DNA of 64,000 bases from Pseudomonas brenneri (GCF_007858285.1 NZ_VFIL01000002.1:372001-436000), one strand, 5' to 3'. Shown: positions 8,301-16,998, counted from the first letter of the stretch. Notes: generated by a model not told the origin, from the letters alone. Made by a program: numbers and translations.

Positions 8301-10468
8301 TGCTCAAACCAACTAGACGCAGAGTCAAGCGGTTGTGCCATGCGAATTTTTTCGATACTGGCCTTGATCTGATGGTCATTTTTGAAGCGTTTCAACGTGT
8401 CGGCGAGCAACGGCGGAGTCGGTTCATTCTTGACGTACATCTGGCGCAACGCGCCGTACTCTACCCCGCTGATGACGCGTACTTGCTCAAGTTCTGTGTT
8501 GCTCAAGCCATCCGTCTGTGGCCCCAGCCGGCGCAGTAATCGGGCATTGCTCCATGTGCGCGGCTGTTCGCCTTCCAGTACGCAGGCGCCGCTGCCGTTG
8601 AGTGTTACGGGTGGGCGATAGGCGTCGGAGCGTTGGGGGTGGGCGAGTTGGAATGCCTGGGTTTCGGGATTCTGCCGGACTTCATAATGACGGTTATTCA
8701 CACGCACGATCTGCTTGCCCTGGTGGGAGTGCAGGCCATTTTCTTGCGGTTCTGGCAGATCCTGCACCCTGTGTTGATAAGGCCGCAAGTCAGGGTTCCA
8801 CAAACGGGTATCGCCGGAAGGCACCTGTACGGGTTTAAGCCTGTCGACAAAGGGAGACAACTTCAGGCGGGCGACTGCTGCGAGCTGCCCTCCGGCGTGG
8901 AATGTCCCCAGTTGAATAACGTTTTCGGCAACCGCCAAGATATGCAGCCACCCCTCAATTTGCCGGCCTGCGCTCCAATCGATGATGCCTTCGAGCATGT
9001 CGTCGAGCAGTTGGTAGGCGGTATAGGCCAACATCAGCAGACCCAGGAAGGGTACGAATGGGGTGATGACCATGAGGGCGACGTTGAAAATGTCCGTGAG
9101 CATCTTTTCCAGATTGTCCCACCATGCCCAGCGGGCCATACGGTCGGCATAGCTTGTGGAAATGGCGACTTCCAGAGCATCGTTGATGATTTTGTTCAGT
9201 TTGTCCTGGTACAGATAACGCCACAGATCCTCGCTGGTATAGCTAGTAACGTCATCGCGTACAAAATGAGTGCGAAACTGCAGGTTGGGTGCCTGTACAG
9301 GGGTTTCTCGCCAGTTCGGGCTGCTGTCACCCGGTTCCCTCGGGTTCCAGCGCACGGGCGAGAGCAGGTTGTTGAGTTGGTTAAAGAGGCGCCCGCGCTG
9401 TTGATGGGGAACGAACTGACTGAAGAATTGCTGATAGCTGAGGTGAGGCGAACCCGGTGTTGGCGTCTTGTCACGTAACTGGCGGGTCAGTTCTATGACG
9501 AAGTCCAGTGACGAAGCGTATTCCTTGAGGGGGTGTTCCGGGTCATGGGGGACATAGACCAACATCCGCCCGCCCCTCCAGTCAGCCATTTGCGAGGTGA
9601 TGATCAGGATGCTGGCCAGGCGGGTATCCAACAGTTCCAGGGTGTAGAACTCGATTGGCTTGGCGTCGAGCATCAGCAGCCCGGGGGTGCCTGTGACCAT
9701 GAGCTGGATCAGCTCATAGGCGTCCTCGGCAATGTGCTTTTTTGCCAGGGCCATATGGGCCGCGCTGTCCAGGGCTGCCTGCAGGTTGTCGATGACTTCG
9801 TGTCGTAGCGCGTCGGCGACCGACGGATTATCGAACCCCAACGAGGCCCGAAGTTGCTGTTGATAGCGCGCGCCAATGTCGAGGTTGCGACAGAGCGTCT
9901 TGAACGTGTCGGCGGTCAGCACCTGGCCGCTCACGTTATGGGTGAACGTCAATAGCTGGCGCTGGCCTCGGGCATCTTCATCGGACAGGAAGGCGTAGTC
10001 GGCGAAGGTTTCCGAGGCCGAGAAATTGTGCAGTGCGGCATCGAGCAACGTGACGGTTCGGCTGCTAACGCCAGGGTACAGATCTATTATCGACCACCAG
10101 GGCCGGCTGACGGGGGAATAGAGGCGAATGAAGGTGTGCGACACATCAATGTCACCGTAGGCGCGCAGCGCCTCTTTGAGTAGCGGCTTGGCAAAGGCCT
10201 GGACGTCATTCAGATGGGCAAATTTTTTGTCGAGGGTGTTCTGGGTGGACCAATGCTTGTCCAGAGCCTGTTTCATGGCCGTGTGTAACGGTGGCGTGAG
10301 TGCGTTTGTGTGGGGCCCGGAGATGTCTGGCTTGAGTGTTTTTAGTGTTGTCAGTCGCTGGGGCCCGGTATCGAGTAGCCAGCGAGGCAGTTGTTGTTTG
10401 ATGAAGTCGTAATGAACCGGTTTTTTTTCTGCGATCGAAAGTGGTTGTTCTATGACAGTGGTAGGCAT
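5354..10468 (-). CDS. NEL-type E3 ubiquitin-ligase-like LRR effector (complete)
   Basis: About 1704 residues from ATG at 10468 (MPTTVIEQP); the frame stays open to 10573, but the chosen start matches the paralogue and has AAGG about 9-10 bases upstream. N-terminal dermonecrotic-toxin/DUF6543-like region to about residue 600, with a hydrophobic segment near 460-500 (VALMVITPFVPFLGLLML); long middle region; LRRs at about 1190-1305 (LRILDLTGNALTTLP, LRELNLAENNIV, LRALNLANNPLGIVP); NEL-like C-terminus with Cys1450-Pro-Asp1452 in GLCPDAGMQIFNGMG. It is clearly paralogous to the gene downstream along nearly its whole length. IpaH-family knowledge says the LRR selects the substrate and restrains the NEL domain; the function here is inferred. 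No signal peptide, chaperone gene or secretion system is in the window. The stop is followed by a REPIN. Confidence 0.85.
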   Translation of the reverse strand: MPTTVIEQPLSIAEKKPVHYDFIKQQLPRWLLDTGPQRLTTLKTLKPDISGPHTNALTPPLHTAMKQALDKHWSTQNTLDKKFAHLNDVQAFAKPLLKEALRAYGDIDVSHTFIRLYSPVSRPWWSIIDLYPGVSSRTVTLLDAALHNFSASETFADYAFLSDEDARGQRQLLTFTHNVSGQVLTADTFKTLCRNLDIGARYQQQLRASLGFDNPSVADALRHEVIDNLQAALDSAAHMALAKKHIAEDAYELIQLMVTGTPGLLMLDAKPIEFYTLELLDTRLASILIITSQMADWRGGRMLVYVPHDPEHPLKEYASSLDFVIELTRQLRDKTPTPGSPHLSYQQFFSQFVPHQQRGRLFNQLNNLLSPVRWNPREPGDSSPNWRETPVQAPNLQFRTHFVRDDVTSYTSEDLWRYLYQDKLNKIINDALEVAISTSYADRMARWAWWDNLEKMLTDIFNVALMVITPFVPFLGLLMLAYTAYQLLDDMLEGIIDWSAGRQIEGWLHILAVAENVIQLGTFHAGGQLAAVARLKLSPFVDRLKPVQVPSGDTRLWNPDLRPYQHRVQDLPEPQENGLHSHQGKQIVRVNNRHYEVRQNPETQAFQLAHPQRSDAYRPPVTLNGSGACVLEGEQPRTWSNARLLRRLGPQTDGLSNTELEQVRVISGVEYGALRQMYVKNEPTPPLLADTLKRFKNDHQIKASIEKIRMAQPLDSASSWFEQMVTELEGWPQDKALRVYQHSDLSGDSRFYGSSTAQGDDVLTLSIADVMSGQLPEKVVAFLDPQQLTRLLGETLPAPEQVQALRDRLAEHVEQQSQSLTRHLYLEQEATDDPHVQLLRTQYPDLPLSIAQRLVRHTRNRHLKVMTEDQRLPLDVKNQVRELEFEVTSTRVFEQILQDHPLSEEAERLALNTLRIYTDALANLRIEIRERTPTGDLRIQVGEQDAANLRILVRNKKAQYRVFNAQGTLLHGTTDFYSAVFHTLTTDARFIDGERLRSWLIAKNTAPAERRLIMAEPPIRVQAERETLTLLGGGNTSTLRGALAEDSSTVTLQQRIKKWLPEMSEQGVRRFSQVAETAEGLQKLERLETEGQAFENTLNDYVRSATKFPAGHRLEAVTRRTRALFADSLMQAWREGYTRLHDEFNTHRGGVKLDLSETPWPDKLPMLPTEMRQVTRLYMIDRELSSDSANFLQHFPNLRILDLTGNALTTLPPAIQRMPHLRELNLAENNIVLDASTSEQLSNLSRLRALNLANNPLGIVPDVSKMPELDLLLLSDTGISEWPAGLFAQPRNEAFILELRGNPITTVPVVASNSESAIVVAQTRLDRARLTVEAQERYEAYRTAVGLDPYRTYEPQGDSRYWLDDLDDENRFIYRAIWKDLEHEHGSQGFFEVIKSLEPPEFFEDPSDEALYEQNSAMMRSQVQRMLSSMHDDRDLRQILFRMSSFPGLCPDAGMQIFNGMGIEVEVSQARRFSKTPAEREERLIKLAKGAANLKLLNHVARADIAQRLKPVEQGGLGLRLTSDVINGEPGTVDEVEVHLAYQTRLARRLGLPWVSEHMLYRETARVSELSITRAHTAVLALSEGDGLVDQILLEPYWENFLKEHYATDYEANESSIDEQFALLDELQSEQQALTQSPDLTEAQKVEKREQLKLMVEQLQIEDRVVPDEPMSDELYNQLLNDLGRRRQEWLREQTRLSLGRIDE

Positions 10469-10667
10469 GGTTGGATGACCTTTTGATAATGCTTGGGTCA
10501 TCCGATTGTGTGCGGGAACACGCCATTCAAACCTCGAAAATGTTGCTCGGAACAGGGGGTGTTGAATGAACAATTCGGGACTGAAAAGTAGACAAGTAAC
10601 GCCCAGCTGCGAATGCCTTGACGGGCAGGGTATTGGCTCGGGAACATGCGGAAAAACTTAGTTGCGA

Positions 10668-13600
10668 TTAACCGCCGGCTGTCGGTGGCCGGCACAAGCT
10701 CCGGGTGCCGGGTTGTAGGTAAGGCGTCAAAATCGGGGCCATGCCCTTGAGTACTTGTACTGGCAAGGCCGAGGTGAACGTGAAGCCTTGGGCCGAGGCG
10801 CCAGGTACGAAGGCGGTCAGGGTGCCGAAGTGATGTTCACCGATGTAGAAGACAAACGTGGCAGTGCGGTTGATCGACTTGGAGCTGAGAATGCGTCCGC
10901 CGGCACCGATGGTTTCAATGCGGTTATCCCCGGTACCGGTTTTACCGCCCATGGCCAGCGGCATGCCGTCTGTGAGTTTGAAACTGCCGGAAACCCTTTT
11001 CGCCGTTCCCGCATCCACCACTTGCGACAACGCCTCGCGCAAGGCACTGGCGACTTCGCTGGGCATCACGCGTTTGCCGCGATTCGGGTCGTTGATCAAG
11101 CGGGTTTCATAAGGCGTGGCGGCAGCAAAGTGCAGGCTGTCAATGCGCAGTGTCGGTTGGCGCACGCCGTCATTGAGGATCGTTCCTACCAATTCCGCAA
11201 GGGCTGCGGGCTTGTCGCCCGAGCTGCCGATGGCGGTAGCCAGGGACGGCACCAGATGGTCGAAGGGGTAGCCGACGGCCTGCCAGCGTTGATGAATATC
11301 CAGGAACGCCTCGATCTCCAGCATGGTGCGGATACGGCTGTCGCGGGCGCTCTTGTGGCGGCTTTTGAAGAGCCAACCATAGACTTCCTGACGCTCGTGC
11401 TCGCTGGCGGCGACGGCTTGGGTGAAGGTGGCGTCGGGCTTGTTCAACAGGTAGCCGAGCAGCCACAAGTCCAGGGGGTGGACCTTGGCGATGTAGCCTT
11501 GGTCCGGCAGGTCATAGGCGCCGGGGCCGTAGTTTTGATAGAGCTTTTCCAGACGTTCATCGGTGAGCTTTTCCGGGGCCTTGGTGTGGATCAAGTGGGC
11601 CCGTACGAAGCTGTTGAAATTCTGTTGACTGGCCTGGGGCAACAGGTAGCGGTGCACGGCGGCCAGCCGGATGGCGGTGGGGTGCATGCTGTCGAGGAAG
11701 GTGTCGAGTCGGGCCTGGGTGTCCTTGTTGCGGTACTTTTTCCAGAAGCGCAGTAGAAAGGTAGTGCCCTCGCGGTCGGCGAATTGGGCCAGGTATTCCT
11801 GGCGGCGCGGGTCGTTGTCGTCCTTGAGCAACTCGGCACTGTTGTTGGCACCGTGGTAGGTGCTGTAGCGCACCAGGTCGCGCATCAGGCGAATGAACGG
11901 CAGGTTGATCGATTCGCGCAGGGCGTCGCGCAAGGTCGGGTTGCGGCCGTTGTCTTCGTTGCGAAAGTTGTGGAAGTGATGCAAACCGCCGCCGGTGAAA
12001 AAGCTTTCGCCGGGGCTGGCCGAGTACTGCCGGTTGAGGGCCGCATCGAGCATTTTCGGCAGGCTTTGGTCGCTGTTTTGCGCCAGGTAATCCACGGCCC
12101 AGCGGGACAGGCGATCCTGGTCATCGACGTTGACTTTCTTCAGTGCGGCGGGCGCTTGCCCTGCGTAGCGGTCATGCAGTTCGCTGATGATCTGCAGGTA
12201 GGTGGTCAGCACCCGCAGTTTGGCGGTGGAGCCCAGTTCCAGCTTGCTGCCTTCATTGATGTCGAAGGGTTGATCGGTGTTGTCGGTCTGTACCCGTACG
12301 CGGGCGCCATCGGGTGTCATCTCGTAGAGGTTGAAGCTGTAACGCACCTGGGCCGTGTTGGCTGGGGTCAGCAGGCGCGGCCCGAGCAGGCCGAGTTGTC
12401 CGGCGAAGGCGGGGTCGGCCAGGTGTTTGAGGTAGGCGGTGGCCTGGGTTTGCAGGTCGTTTTGCAAGGTGCTGGTAGCGGACAGGTCGAGGCGGTCCAG
12501 GTCATACAGCGGGCGTTTGAGCAGGGTCGCGAGGCGGCTGCGGGCGACACTGATGCCTTTGTTGGTTTCGATGGGTTGGATCGTGGGTTGTTGCTGCCAG
12601 TCTCGGTAGCTGACCTGGCTGTCGAGCGCGGCTCTGGACAGCGCTGGGTCGATCACCCCGTTTTGCGTCAGCAGCCGGATATGACTGTCGGTCAGGTTCG
12701 CCAGGTCTGCGTGGCCTTTGGTGAGGTAGTAGGACGGTCGGCGCTGGGCAATCATCAGCGACAACACCTCACGCAGGGCCAGGCCTTTTTGCCCGAGACT
12801 GTGCGGATCGTTACCGGCGAGCAGGGCATTGGTCTGCTTGAAATCGGCGCCATACCAGACCCGCAAGCCCTCGGCCATGCCATGCACTTCACCGTGGCCG
12901 GGCACGGCAGACAGCGGCACGCTGTTGAGGTAGTCGCGCACAATGTCCTGGCGCGCCTGCAGGTTGTCTGGCCCGTCCTGATAGGCGCGTACGCTGGCAG
13001 AAATCATCTGGCGGATTTTCTCGCCACCGCTCAGGGTCAGCCCGTCGGGTGAGTGGCGATACTTCTCCAGTTGTGTGGCCAGGGTGCTGCCGCCGGCGGT
13101 CTGCCCCGGCAAATGCAGCAGGCGGGCAATTTGCGACCAGGCCGCCTTGGCAAAACGCGGCCAATCCACCGCCGGGTTGGCCTGGGGCTGGGCGGGGTCG
13201 AGCAGGTCGCGGTTCTCGATGAACAGCAGGCTGTTGACGATCACGGGCGGGATATCGGTGAAGTGCTGGTACGCCTGCTGTGGGTAAGTGAAGCGGTACA
13301 GCGGTGCGCCCCGGCAATCGGTGATCGACAGGCCGGCCTGGATCTTCTCGGGGTAGGGGATGAACAGGCCGTATTGGCTGTAATCGAGCAGTGCGCTGGA
13401 AAAGCGCGCCTGCTGCTGGATCAGGTAGTCACGCTTGATCAGGCGCGGCAGGAACTCACCCAGGGCGCTGTAGCCCAGGCGCTTGTCAAACGGGCCATCA
13501 CCCGGATAAACGATGGCATCGCTGGCGCCCGGTTGTACCTGGTAGTTCAAGGTCTTGGCGAGTCGACTCAACTCCCGGGCTTGCCAGTAAGAGGTGCGCA

Positions 13601-13784
13601 TTTCCCGATTGGCGGCAAAACCTGCAGCGATCAGCCCGATCACCAGCAGTATCCAGATCATTCGCCACCCATACCGCCGCTTGCGGGGGCCTTGTGGCAA
13701 TGGCTGTTCATCCAGGTTGTCGGCGGGGCCCGCAGCCTTGGTCGAATCGGTTTGCCATAAAGCGCCCATAGTCGATTGATCCAT
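10668..13784 (-). CDS. Class A penicillin-binding-protein-like transglycosylase/transpeptidase
   Basis: 1038 residues. A basic N-terminus is followed by one membrane anchor (IWILLVIGLIAAGFAA, about 44-60). The GT51 glycosyltransferase region has a candidate catalytic Glu190 in ENRDLLDP and GGSTLATQLEK, a variant of GGSTxTQQ. The transpeptidase part has the SxxK motif Ser519-Thr-Ala-Lys522, an SIN sequence in RESINLPFIR, and the KTG motif at Lys948 (KTGTGDNR). These indicate a periplasmic peptidoglycan synthase anchored in the inner membrane. The GT51 motif 3 (RKxxE) appears as EKIRQ, so the usual second glutamate is Gln, and glycosyltransferase activity is uncertain. It is longer than housekeeping PBP1a/1b (about 770-850 residues). 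It lies 200 bases upstream of the NEL gene on the same strand and diverges from the permease. Confidence 0.85.
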   Translation of the reverse strand: MDQSTMGALWQTDSTKAAGPADNLDEQPLPQGPRKRRYGWRMIWILLVIGLIAAGFAANREMRTSYWQARELSRLAKTLNYQVQPGASDAIVYPGDGPFDKRLGYSALGEFLPRLIKRDYLIQQQARFSSALLDYSQYGLFIPYPEKIQAGLSITDCRGAPLYRFTYPQQAYQHFTDIPPVIVNSLLFIENRDLLDPAQPQANPAVDWPRFAKAAWSQIARLLHLPGQTAGGSTLATQLEKYRHSPDGLTLSGGEKIRQMISASVRAYQDGPDNLQARQDIVRDYLNSVPLSAVPGHGEVHGMAEGLRVWYGADFKQTNALLAGNDPHSLGQKGLALREVLSLMIAQRRPSYYLTKGHADLANLTDSHIRLLTQNGVIDPALSRAALDSQVSYRDWQQQPTIQPIETNKGISVARSRLATLLKRPLYDLDRLDLSATSTLQNDLQTQATAYLKHLADPAFAGQLGLLGPRLLTPANTAQVRYSFNLYEMTPDGARVRVQTDNTDQPFDINEGSKLELGSTAKLRVLTTYLQIISELHDRYAGQAPAALKKVNVDDQDRLSRWAVDYLAQNSDQSLPKMLDAALNRQYSASPGESFFTGGGLHHFHNFRNEDNGRNPTLRDALRESINLPFIRLMRDLVRYSTYHGANNSAELLKDDNDPRRQEYLAQFADREGTTFLLRFWKKYRNKDTQARLDTFLDSMHPTAIRLAAVHRYLLPQASQQNFNSFVRAHLIHTKAPEKLTDERLEKLYQNYGPGAYDLPDQGYIAKVHPLDLWLLGYLLNKPDATFTQAVAASEHERQEVYGWLFKSRHKSARDSRIRTMLEIEAFLDIHQRWQAVGYPFDHLVPSLATAIGSSGDKPAALAELVGTILNDGVRQPTLRIDSLHFAAATPYETRLINDPNRGKRVMPSEVASALREALSQVVDAGTAKRVSGSFKLTDGMPLAMGGKTGTGDNRIETIGAGGRILSSKSINRTATFVFYIGEHHFGTLTAFVPGASAQGFTFTSALPVQVLKGMAPILTPYLQPGTRSLCRPPTAGG

Positions 13785-14088
13785 TCACGCAGATTGATCG
13801 GACTTGAGTGAAGCGTAGACGCTGTTTGAGGTGGACAGGGAATTTGTCGCAATTCCATGGCGGTCACTCTGCGCACAGTGGATGTGTGGTGGTTGAGCGC
13901 GACTGACCCACGGACTAGAGCGCTTCGGCTGGGTAAATACGACCAGGGTAGGGGCATGACGATGCACCAATGCTGTGCAATACTCGCCGCCGTTTACGTA
14001 AGACGATGCCTACATCGTTCAGGTGATGCCCCTCCGCAGAAGCGGCACTTGCCGAGAAAACTCGCTGAATATTGTTGTTTATAGAGTG

Positions 14089-14112
14089 AAAAGCCCTGCT
14101 TCTGGCTTTTTA
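14089..14112 (+). terminator. Terminator-like hairpin upstream of the permease
   Basis: AAAAGCC and GGCTTTT form a 7-bp stem with an 8-base loop, followed by a short TTTTTA run. It is about 145 bases before the permease start, so it could be an attenuator in a leader or the end of a small transcript. Confidence 0.4.
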
Positions 14113-14232
14113 TACTGCATGCCCCCTGAGCTGGCCGATTTGCGCGGCCAGACGGGTTTACCCACAAGGTGAGCCCGGCAGGACGGTGTCATGGCGACCG
14201 GCCGTGCCACTGAACGCTCGGTGGTTCAATCC

Positions 14233-14240
14233 AATAACAA
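14233..14240 (+). promoter_or_regulatory. Candidate Crc/Hfq CA motif at the permease ribosome-binding site
   Basis: AATAACAA fits the AAnAAnAA motif bound by Hfq with Crc in pseudomonads. It lies only a few bases upstream of the GAGG Shine-Dalgarno (14244-14247) of the permease starting at 14258. Catabolite repression of translation is inferred. Confidence 0.4.
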
Positions 14241-14257
14241 AATGAGGTTGTATCCCT

Positions 14258-15676
14258 ATGCCAGCTGGCAACCACCTGCCCCATGGCGAGACCGCTTCCG
14301 GCGGCCCGCTCAAACGTGAACTGGGTGAACGGCATATTCGCTTGATGGCGCTCGGCGCCTGCATCGGTGTCGGTCTGTTCCTCGGCTCGGCCAAGGCCAT
14401 TGAAATGGCCGGCCCGGCAATCATGCTTTCCTACATCATTGGCGGCCTGGCGATCCTGGTGATCATGCGTGCCCTCGGTGAAATGGCGGTGCATAACCCC
14501 GTCGCCGGCTCGTTCAGCCGTTACGCCCAGGATTACCTCGGCCCGTTGGCGGGCTTTCTCACCGGCTGGAACTACTGGTTCCTGTGGCTGGTGACCTGCG
14601 TCGCGGAAATCACCGCCGTGGCGGTGTACATGGGCGTCTGGTTTCCCGATACGCCACGCTGGATCTGGGCCCTGGCGGCGCTGGTCAGCATGGGCACCAT
14701 CAACCTGATCGCGGTCAAGGCGTTCGGTGAGTTCGAGTTCTGGTTTGCCCTGATCAAGATCGTTACCATCATTGCGATGGTCATCGGCGGCGTCGGCATC
14801 ATTGCCTTCGGCTTTGGCAATGACGGTGTAGCGCTGGGGATTTCCAACCTGTGGGCCCATGGCGGCTTCCTGCCCAACGGTGTGCAGGGTGTGTTGATGT
14901 CCCTGCAAATGGTGATGTTTGCCTACCTGGGCGTGGAAATGATCGGCCTGACCGCCGGTGAGGCGAAGAACCCACAGAAGACCATTCCCAACGCGATCGG
15001 CTCGGTGTTCTGGCGGATTCTGCTGTTCTATGTCGGTGCGTTGTTCGTGATTCTGTCGATCTACCCGTGGAATGAAATCGGTACCCAGGGCAGCCCCTTC
15101 GTGATGACCTTCGAGCGCCTCGGCATCAAGACCGCGGCTGGCATCATCAACTTCGTGGTGATCACCGCCGCGCTGTCATCGTGCAACGGCGGGATCTTCA
15201 GCACCGGGCGCATGCTCTACAGCCTGGCGCAGAACGGCCAGGCCCCGGCAACCTTCGGCACCACCTCCAGCAACGGCGTGCCGCGCAAGGCGCTGCTGCT
15301 GTCGATCTTCGCCTTGCTGTTGGGCGTATTGCTCAACTATCTGGTGCCGGACAAGGTGTTTGTCTGGGTCACGTCCATCGCTACCTTCGGTGCGATCTGG
15401 ACCTGGGTGATGATCCTGCTGGCCCAGCTCAAGTTCCGCAAAAGCCTGAGCCCGGCCGAGCAGAAAGCCCTGAAGTACCGTATGTGGCTATACCCGGTCA
15501 GTTCCTACCTGGCCCTGGCCTTCCTGGTATTGGTGGTGGGCCTGATGGCGTACTTCCCGGACACTCGCATCGCGCTGTATGTCGGCCCGGTGTTCCTGCT
15601 GTTCCTGACGGTGCTGTTCTACGTGTTCAAGCTGCAGCCGACCCAGGCCAGCCAGGGTTCGCCGCATTCGGCATGA
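14258..15676 (+). CDS. Amino-acid permease, AAT family (ProY-like)
   Basis: 472 residues with about 12 hydrophobic membrane segments. The sequence agrees closely with remembered ProY of enteric bacteria, including the start RHIRLMALGACIGVGLF, MRALGEMAVHNP, YMGVWFPDTPRWIW, VMSLQMVMFAYLGVE-like and VGALFVILSIYPWNE segments. These are hallmarks of the amino acid-polyamine-organocation AAT family, inner-membrane proton symporters for amino acids. Proline or histidine are the likeliest substrates, but they cannot be separated by reading. The start at 14258 has a GAGG Shine-Dalgarno 10 bases upstream, next to a possible Crc/Hfq motif. A GC-rich hairpin follows the stop. It is monocistronic. Confidence 0.88.
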   Translation: MPAGNHLPHGETASGGPLKRELGERHIRLMALGACIGVGLFLGSAKAIEMAGPAIMLSYIIGGLAILVIMRALGEMAVHNPVAGSFSRYAQDYLGPLAGFLTGWNYWFLWLVTCVAEITAVAVYMGVWFPDTPRWIWALAALVSMGTINLIAVKAFGEFEFWFALIKIVTIIAMVIGGVGIIAFGFGNDGVALGISNLWAHGGFLPNGVQGVLMSLQMVMFAYLGVEMIGLTAGEAKNPQKTIPNAIGSVFWRILLFYVGALFVILSIYPWNEIGTQGSPFVMTFERLGIKTAAGIINFVVITAALSSCNGGIFSTGRMLYSLAQNGQAPATFGTTSSNGVPRKALLLSIFALLLGVLLNYLVPDKVFVWVTSIATFGAIWTWVMILLAQLKFRKSLSPAEQKALKYRMWLYPVSSYLALAFLVLVVGLMAYFPDTRIALYVGPVFLLFLTVLFYVFKLQPTQASQGSPHSA

Positions 15677-15687
15677 TTTGACACACG

Positions 15688-15707
15688 GCCTGCCCCTTGC
15701 GGCAGGC
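15688..15707 (+). terminator. Hairpin after the permease gene
   Basis: GCCTGCC and GGCAGGC form a perfect 7-bp stem with a 6-base loop 11 bases after the permease stop. The U-tract is poor, so it may be a weak terminator or a stabilising stem. Confidence 0.5.
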
Positions 15708-15864
15708 TGGTCGTGTTTCGGCGTCCAGGCCATCCAGGGCCTGGAGGGACTCGATTGCAGATTGCCGGACAGGCCGCCGAGTCATTGTTGAGTGGCATGC
15801 GCTCTACCTTTCACGATAAGTGGAGGGTAGATGGACGCATCGCGCATGCAGGCCCGGGGGCTAA

Positions 15865-16998
15865 CTATTTAATCGCGATGGATCGCTGTGCGGCCGACAG
15901 GTTCAAGTGCTTGTTGAACTCCAGCCACACCGCTAGCCCGGCCATCAATACCAGCCCCAGCAGGGCGCTGAATATCTGCATCGGCCAGGCATCATCGACC
16001 TGGGCGTTGAGCATGTCTGCCAGCGGCGCCAGCAATACCCCCAGGCAGAACACCTCCAGGGAGTAACGGCCCATACGACAGCTTTGTCGGGCCAGCCAGT
16101 TCTGGGTCCAGCCGCGACCGGGCAACAGTTTAGCGGTGACGTAGGCCAGGGCGAGGAAGTGCAGCAGGCGCACGGGCGACAGGTCTGTCTTGCTGATGGG
16201 GTACAACAGATTGCTCAGGGCTGCTGGCATCACAGCATCGTGGATTTCAGGCCAGCGCCAGGAGAGGGTGATGATACCGGCCAGCAGCACATACGCCGCT
16301 GCCGCAAGAAACAATGGCTGCTGGTGCAAGGGCCGGGTTTCAGGCGCCCGTGGCTGGCTGGCGTGAATGGCGGCGGCACCACCGAGTATGAACAGCAATT
16401 GCCAGGTCACCGGGTTGAAGTACCACACACCGTCGGCAATCGCCGCCAGGTTCCAGCCCAGCCTGGGGGCCAGTAGATACACAGTCAACGACACCGCGAC
16501 CACTGCCAGGGGCTTGCGCACCAGCACCGGCAGGGCCAGGGGCAAGCCCAGCAGCAACACAATGTACAACGGCAGCGGGTCCATCAGGTTGGGCTTGAAG
16601 CGCAGCAGCAGCTCGTCGGTCAAGGCTTGTTGTGGGTTGGTAATGAAGTGGGTCAGGCCCATTTCCTGGACCAGATCGCGGGTTTCCACCTTGCTGTTGG
16701 CGAAGAACACGATGCCCATCAGCATCGCCAGCAAGAAGATATGCACCACATACAACACCCAGGCGCGGCGCATGATTTTCAGGCAGGCCATCCAGTAGCC
16801 TTCGCGTTGCAACACCTTGCTGTAGGCCAGCACGGACGCGTAACCGGCGAGAAATACGAAGACCTCGGCGGCATCGCTGAAACCGAAGTTGCGCAGAGTG
16901 ATCTGGCCGAGAGGGTTGTGGGGCACGTGATCCCAGAAAATGAAGATCAACGCCAGGCCCCGAAAGAAATCGATGCGCGGGTCGCGTCCGTTAAGCAT
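15865..16998 (-). CDS. OpgC-family membrane protein (acyltransferase type)
   Basis: 377 residues beginning MLNGRDPRIDFFRGLALIF, the typical opening (R-D-x-x-R-G) of OpgC and related acyltransferase-3-like proteins, followed by FIFWDHVPHNPLG and about ten membrane segments. OpgC adds succinyl groups to osmoregulated periplasmic glucans; pseudomonads carry several OpgC-domain proteins and the substrate here is not known. The gene stands alone: about 130 bases separate it from the cupin gene on the same strand, and it converges on the permease. The stop TAG is at 15865-15867. Confidence 0.8.
   Translation of the reverse strand: MLNGRDPRIDFFRGLALIFIFWDHVPHNPLGQITLRNFGFSDAAEVFVFLAGYASVLAYSKVLQREGYWMACLKIMRRAWVLYVVHIFLLAMLMGIVFFANSKVETRDLVQEMGLTHFITNPQQALTDELLLRFKPNLMDPLPLYIVLLLGLPLALPVLVRKPLAVVAVSLTVYLLAPRLGWNLAAIADGVWYFNPVTWQLLFILGGAAAIHASQPRAPETRPLHQQPLFLAAAAYVLLAGIITLSWRWPEIHDAVMPAALSNLLYPISKTDLSPVRLLHFLALAYVTAKLLPGRGWTQNWLARQSCRMGRYSLEVFCLGVLLAPLADMLNAQVDDAWPMQIFSALLGLVLMAGLAVWLEFNKHLNLSAAQRSIAIK

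Larger units (their letters stand above)
13785..14257. other. Intergenic region between the divergent PBP-like and permease genes
   Basis: No convincing gene is seen in these 473 bases. It must hold both divergent promoters. A terminator-like hairpin (14089-14112) and a CA-rich Crc/Hfq-type motif (14233-14240) lie on the permease side, so the permease mRNA may have a regulated leader. A small RNA ending at the hairpin is possible but not shown. Confidence 0.4.

Noticed and set aside
11784..13052. 422-residue frame on the plus strand
   Set aside because: Antisense shadow of the PBP-like gene, with no recognisable motif.
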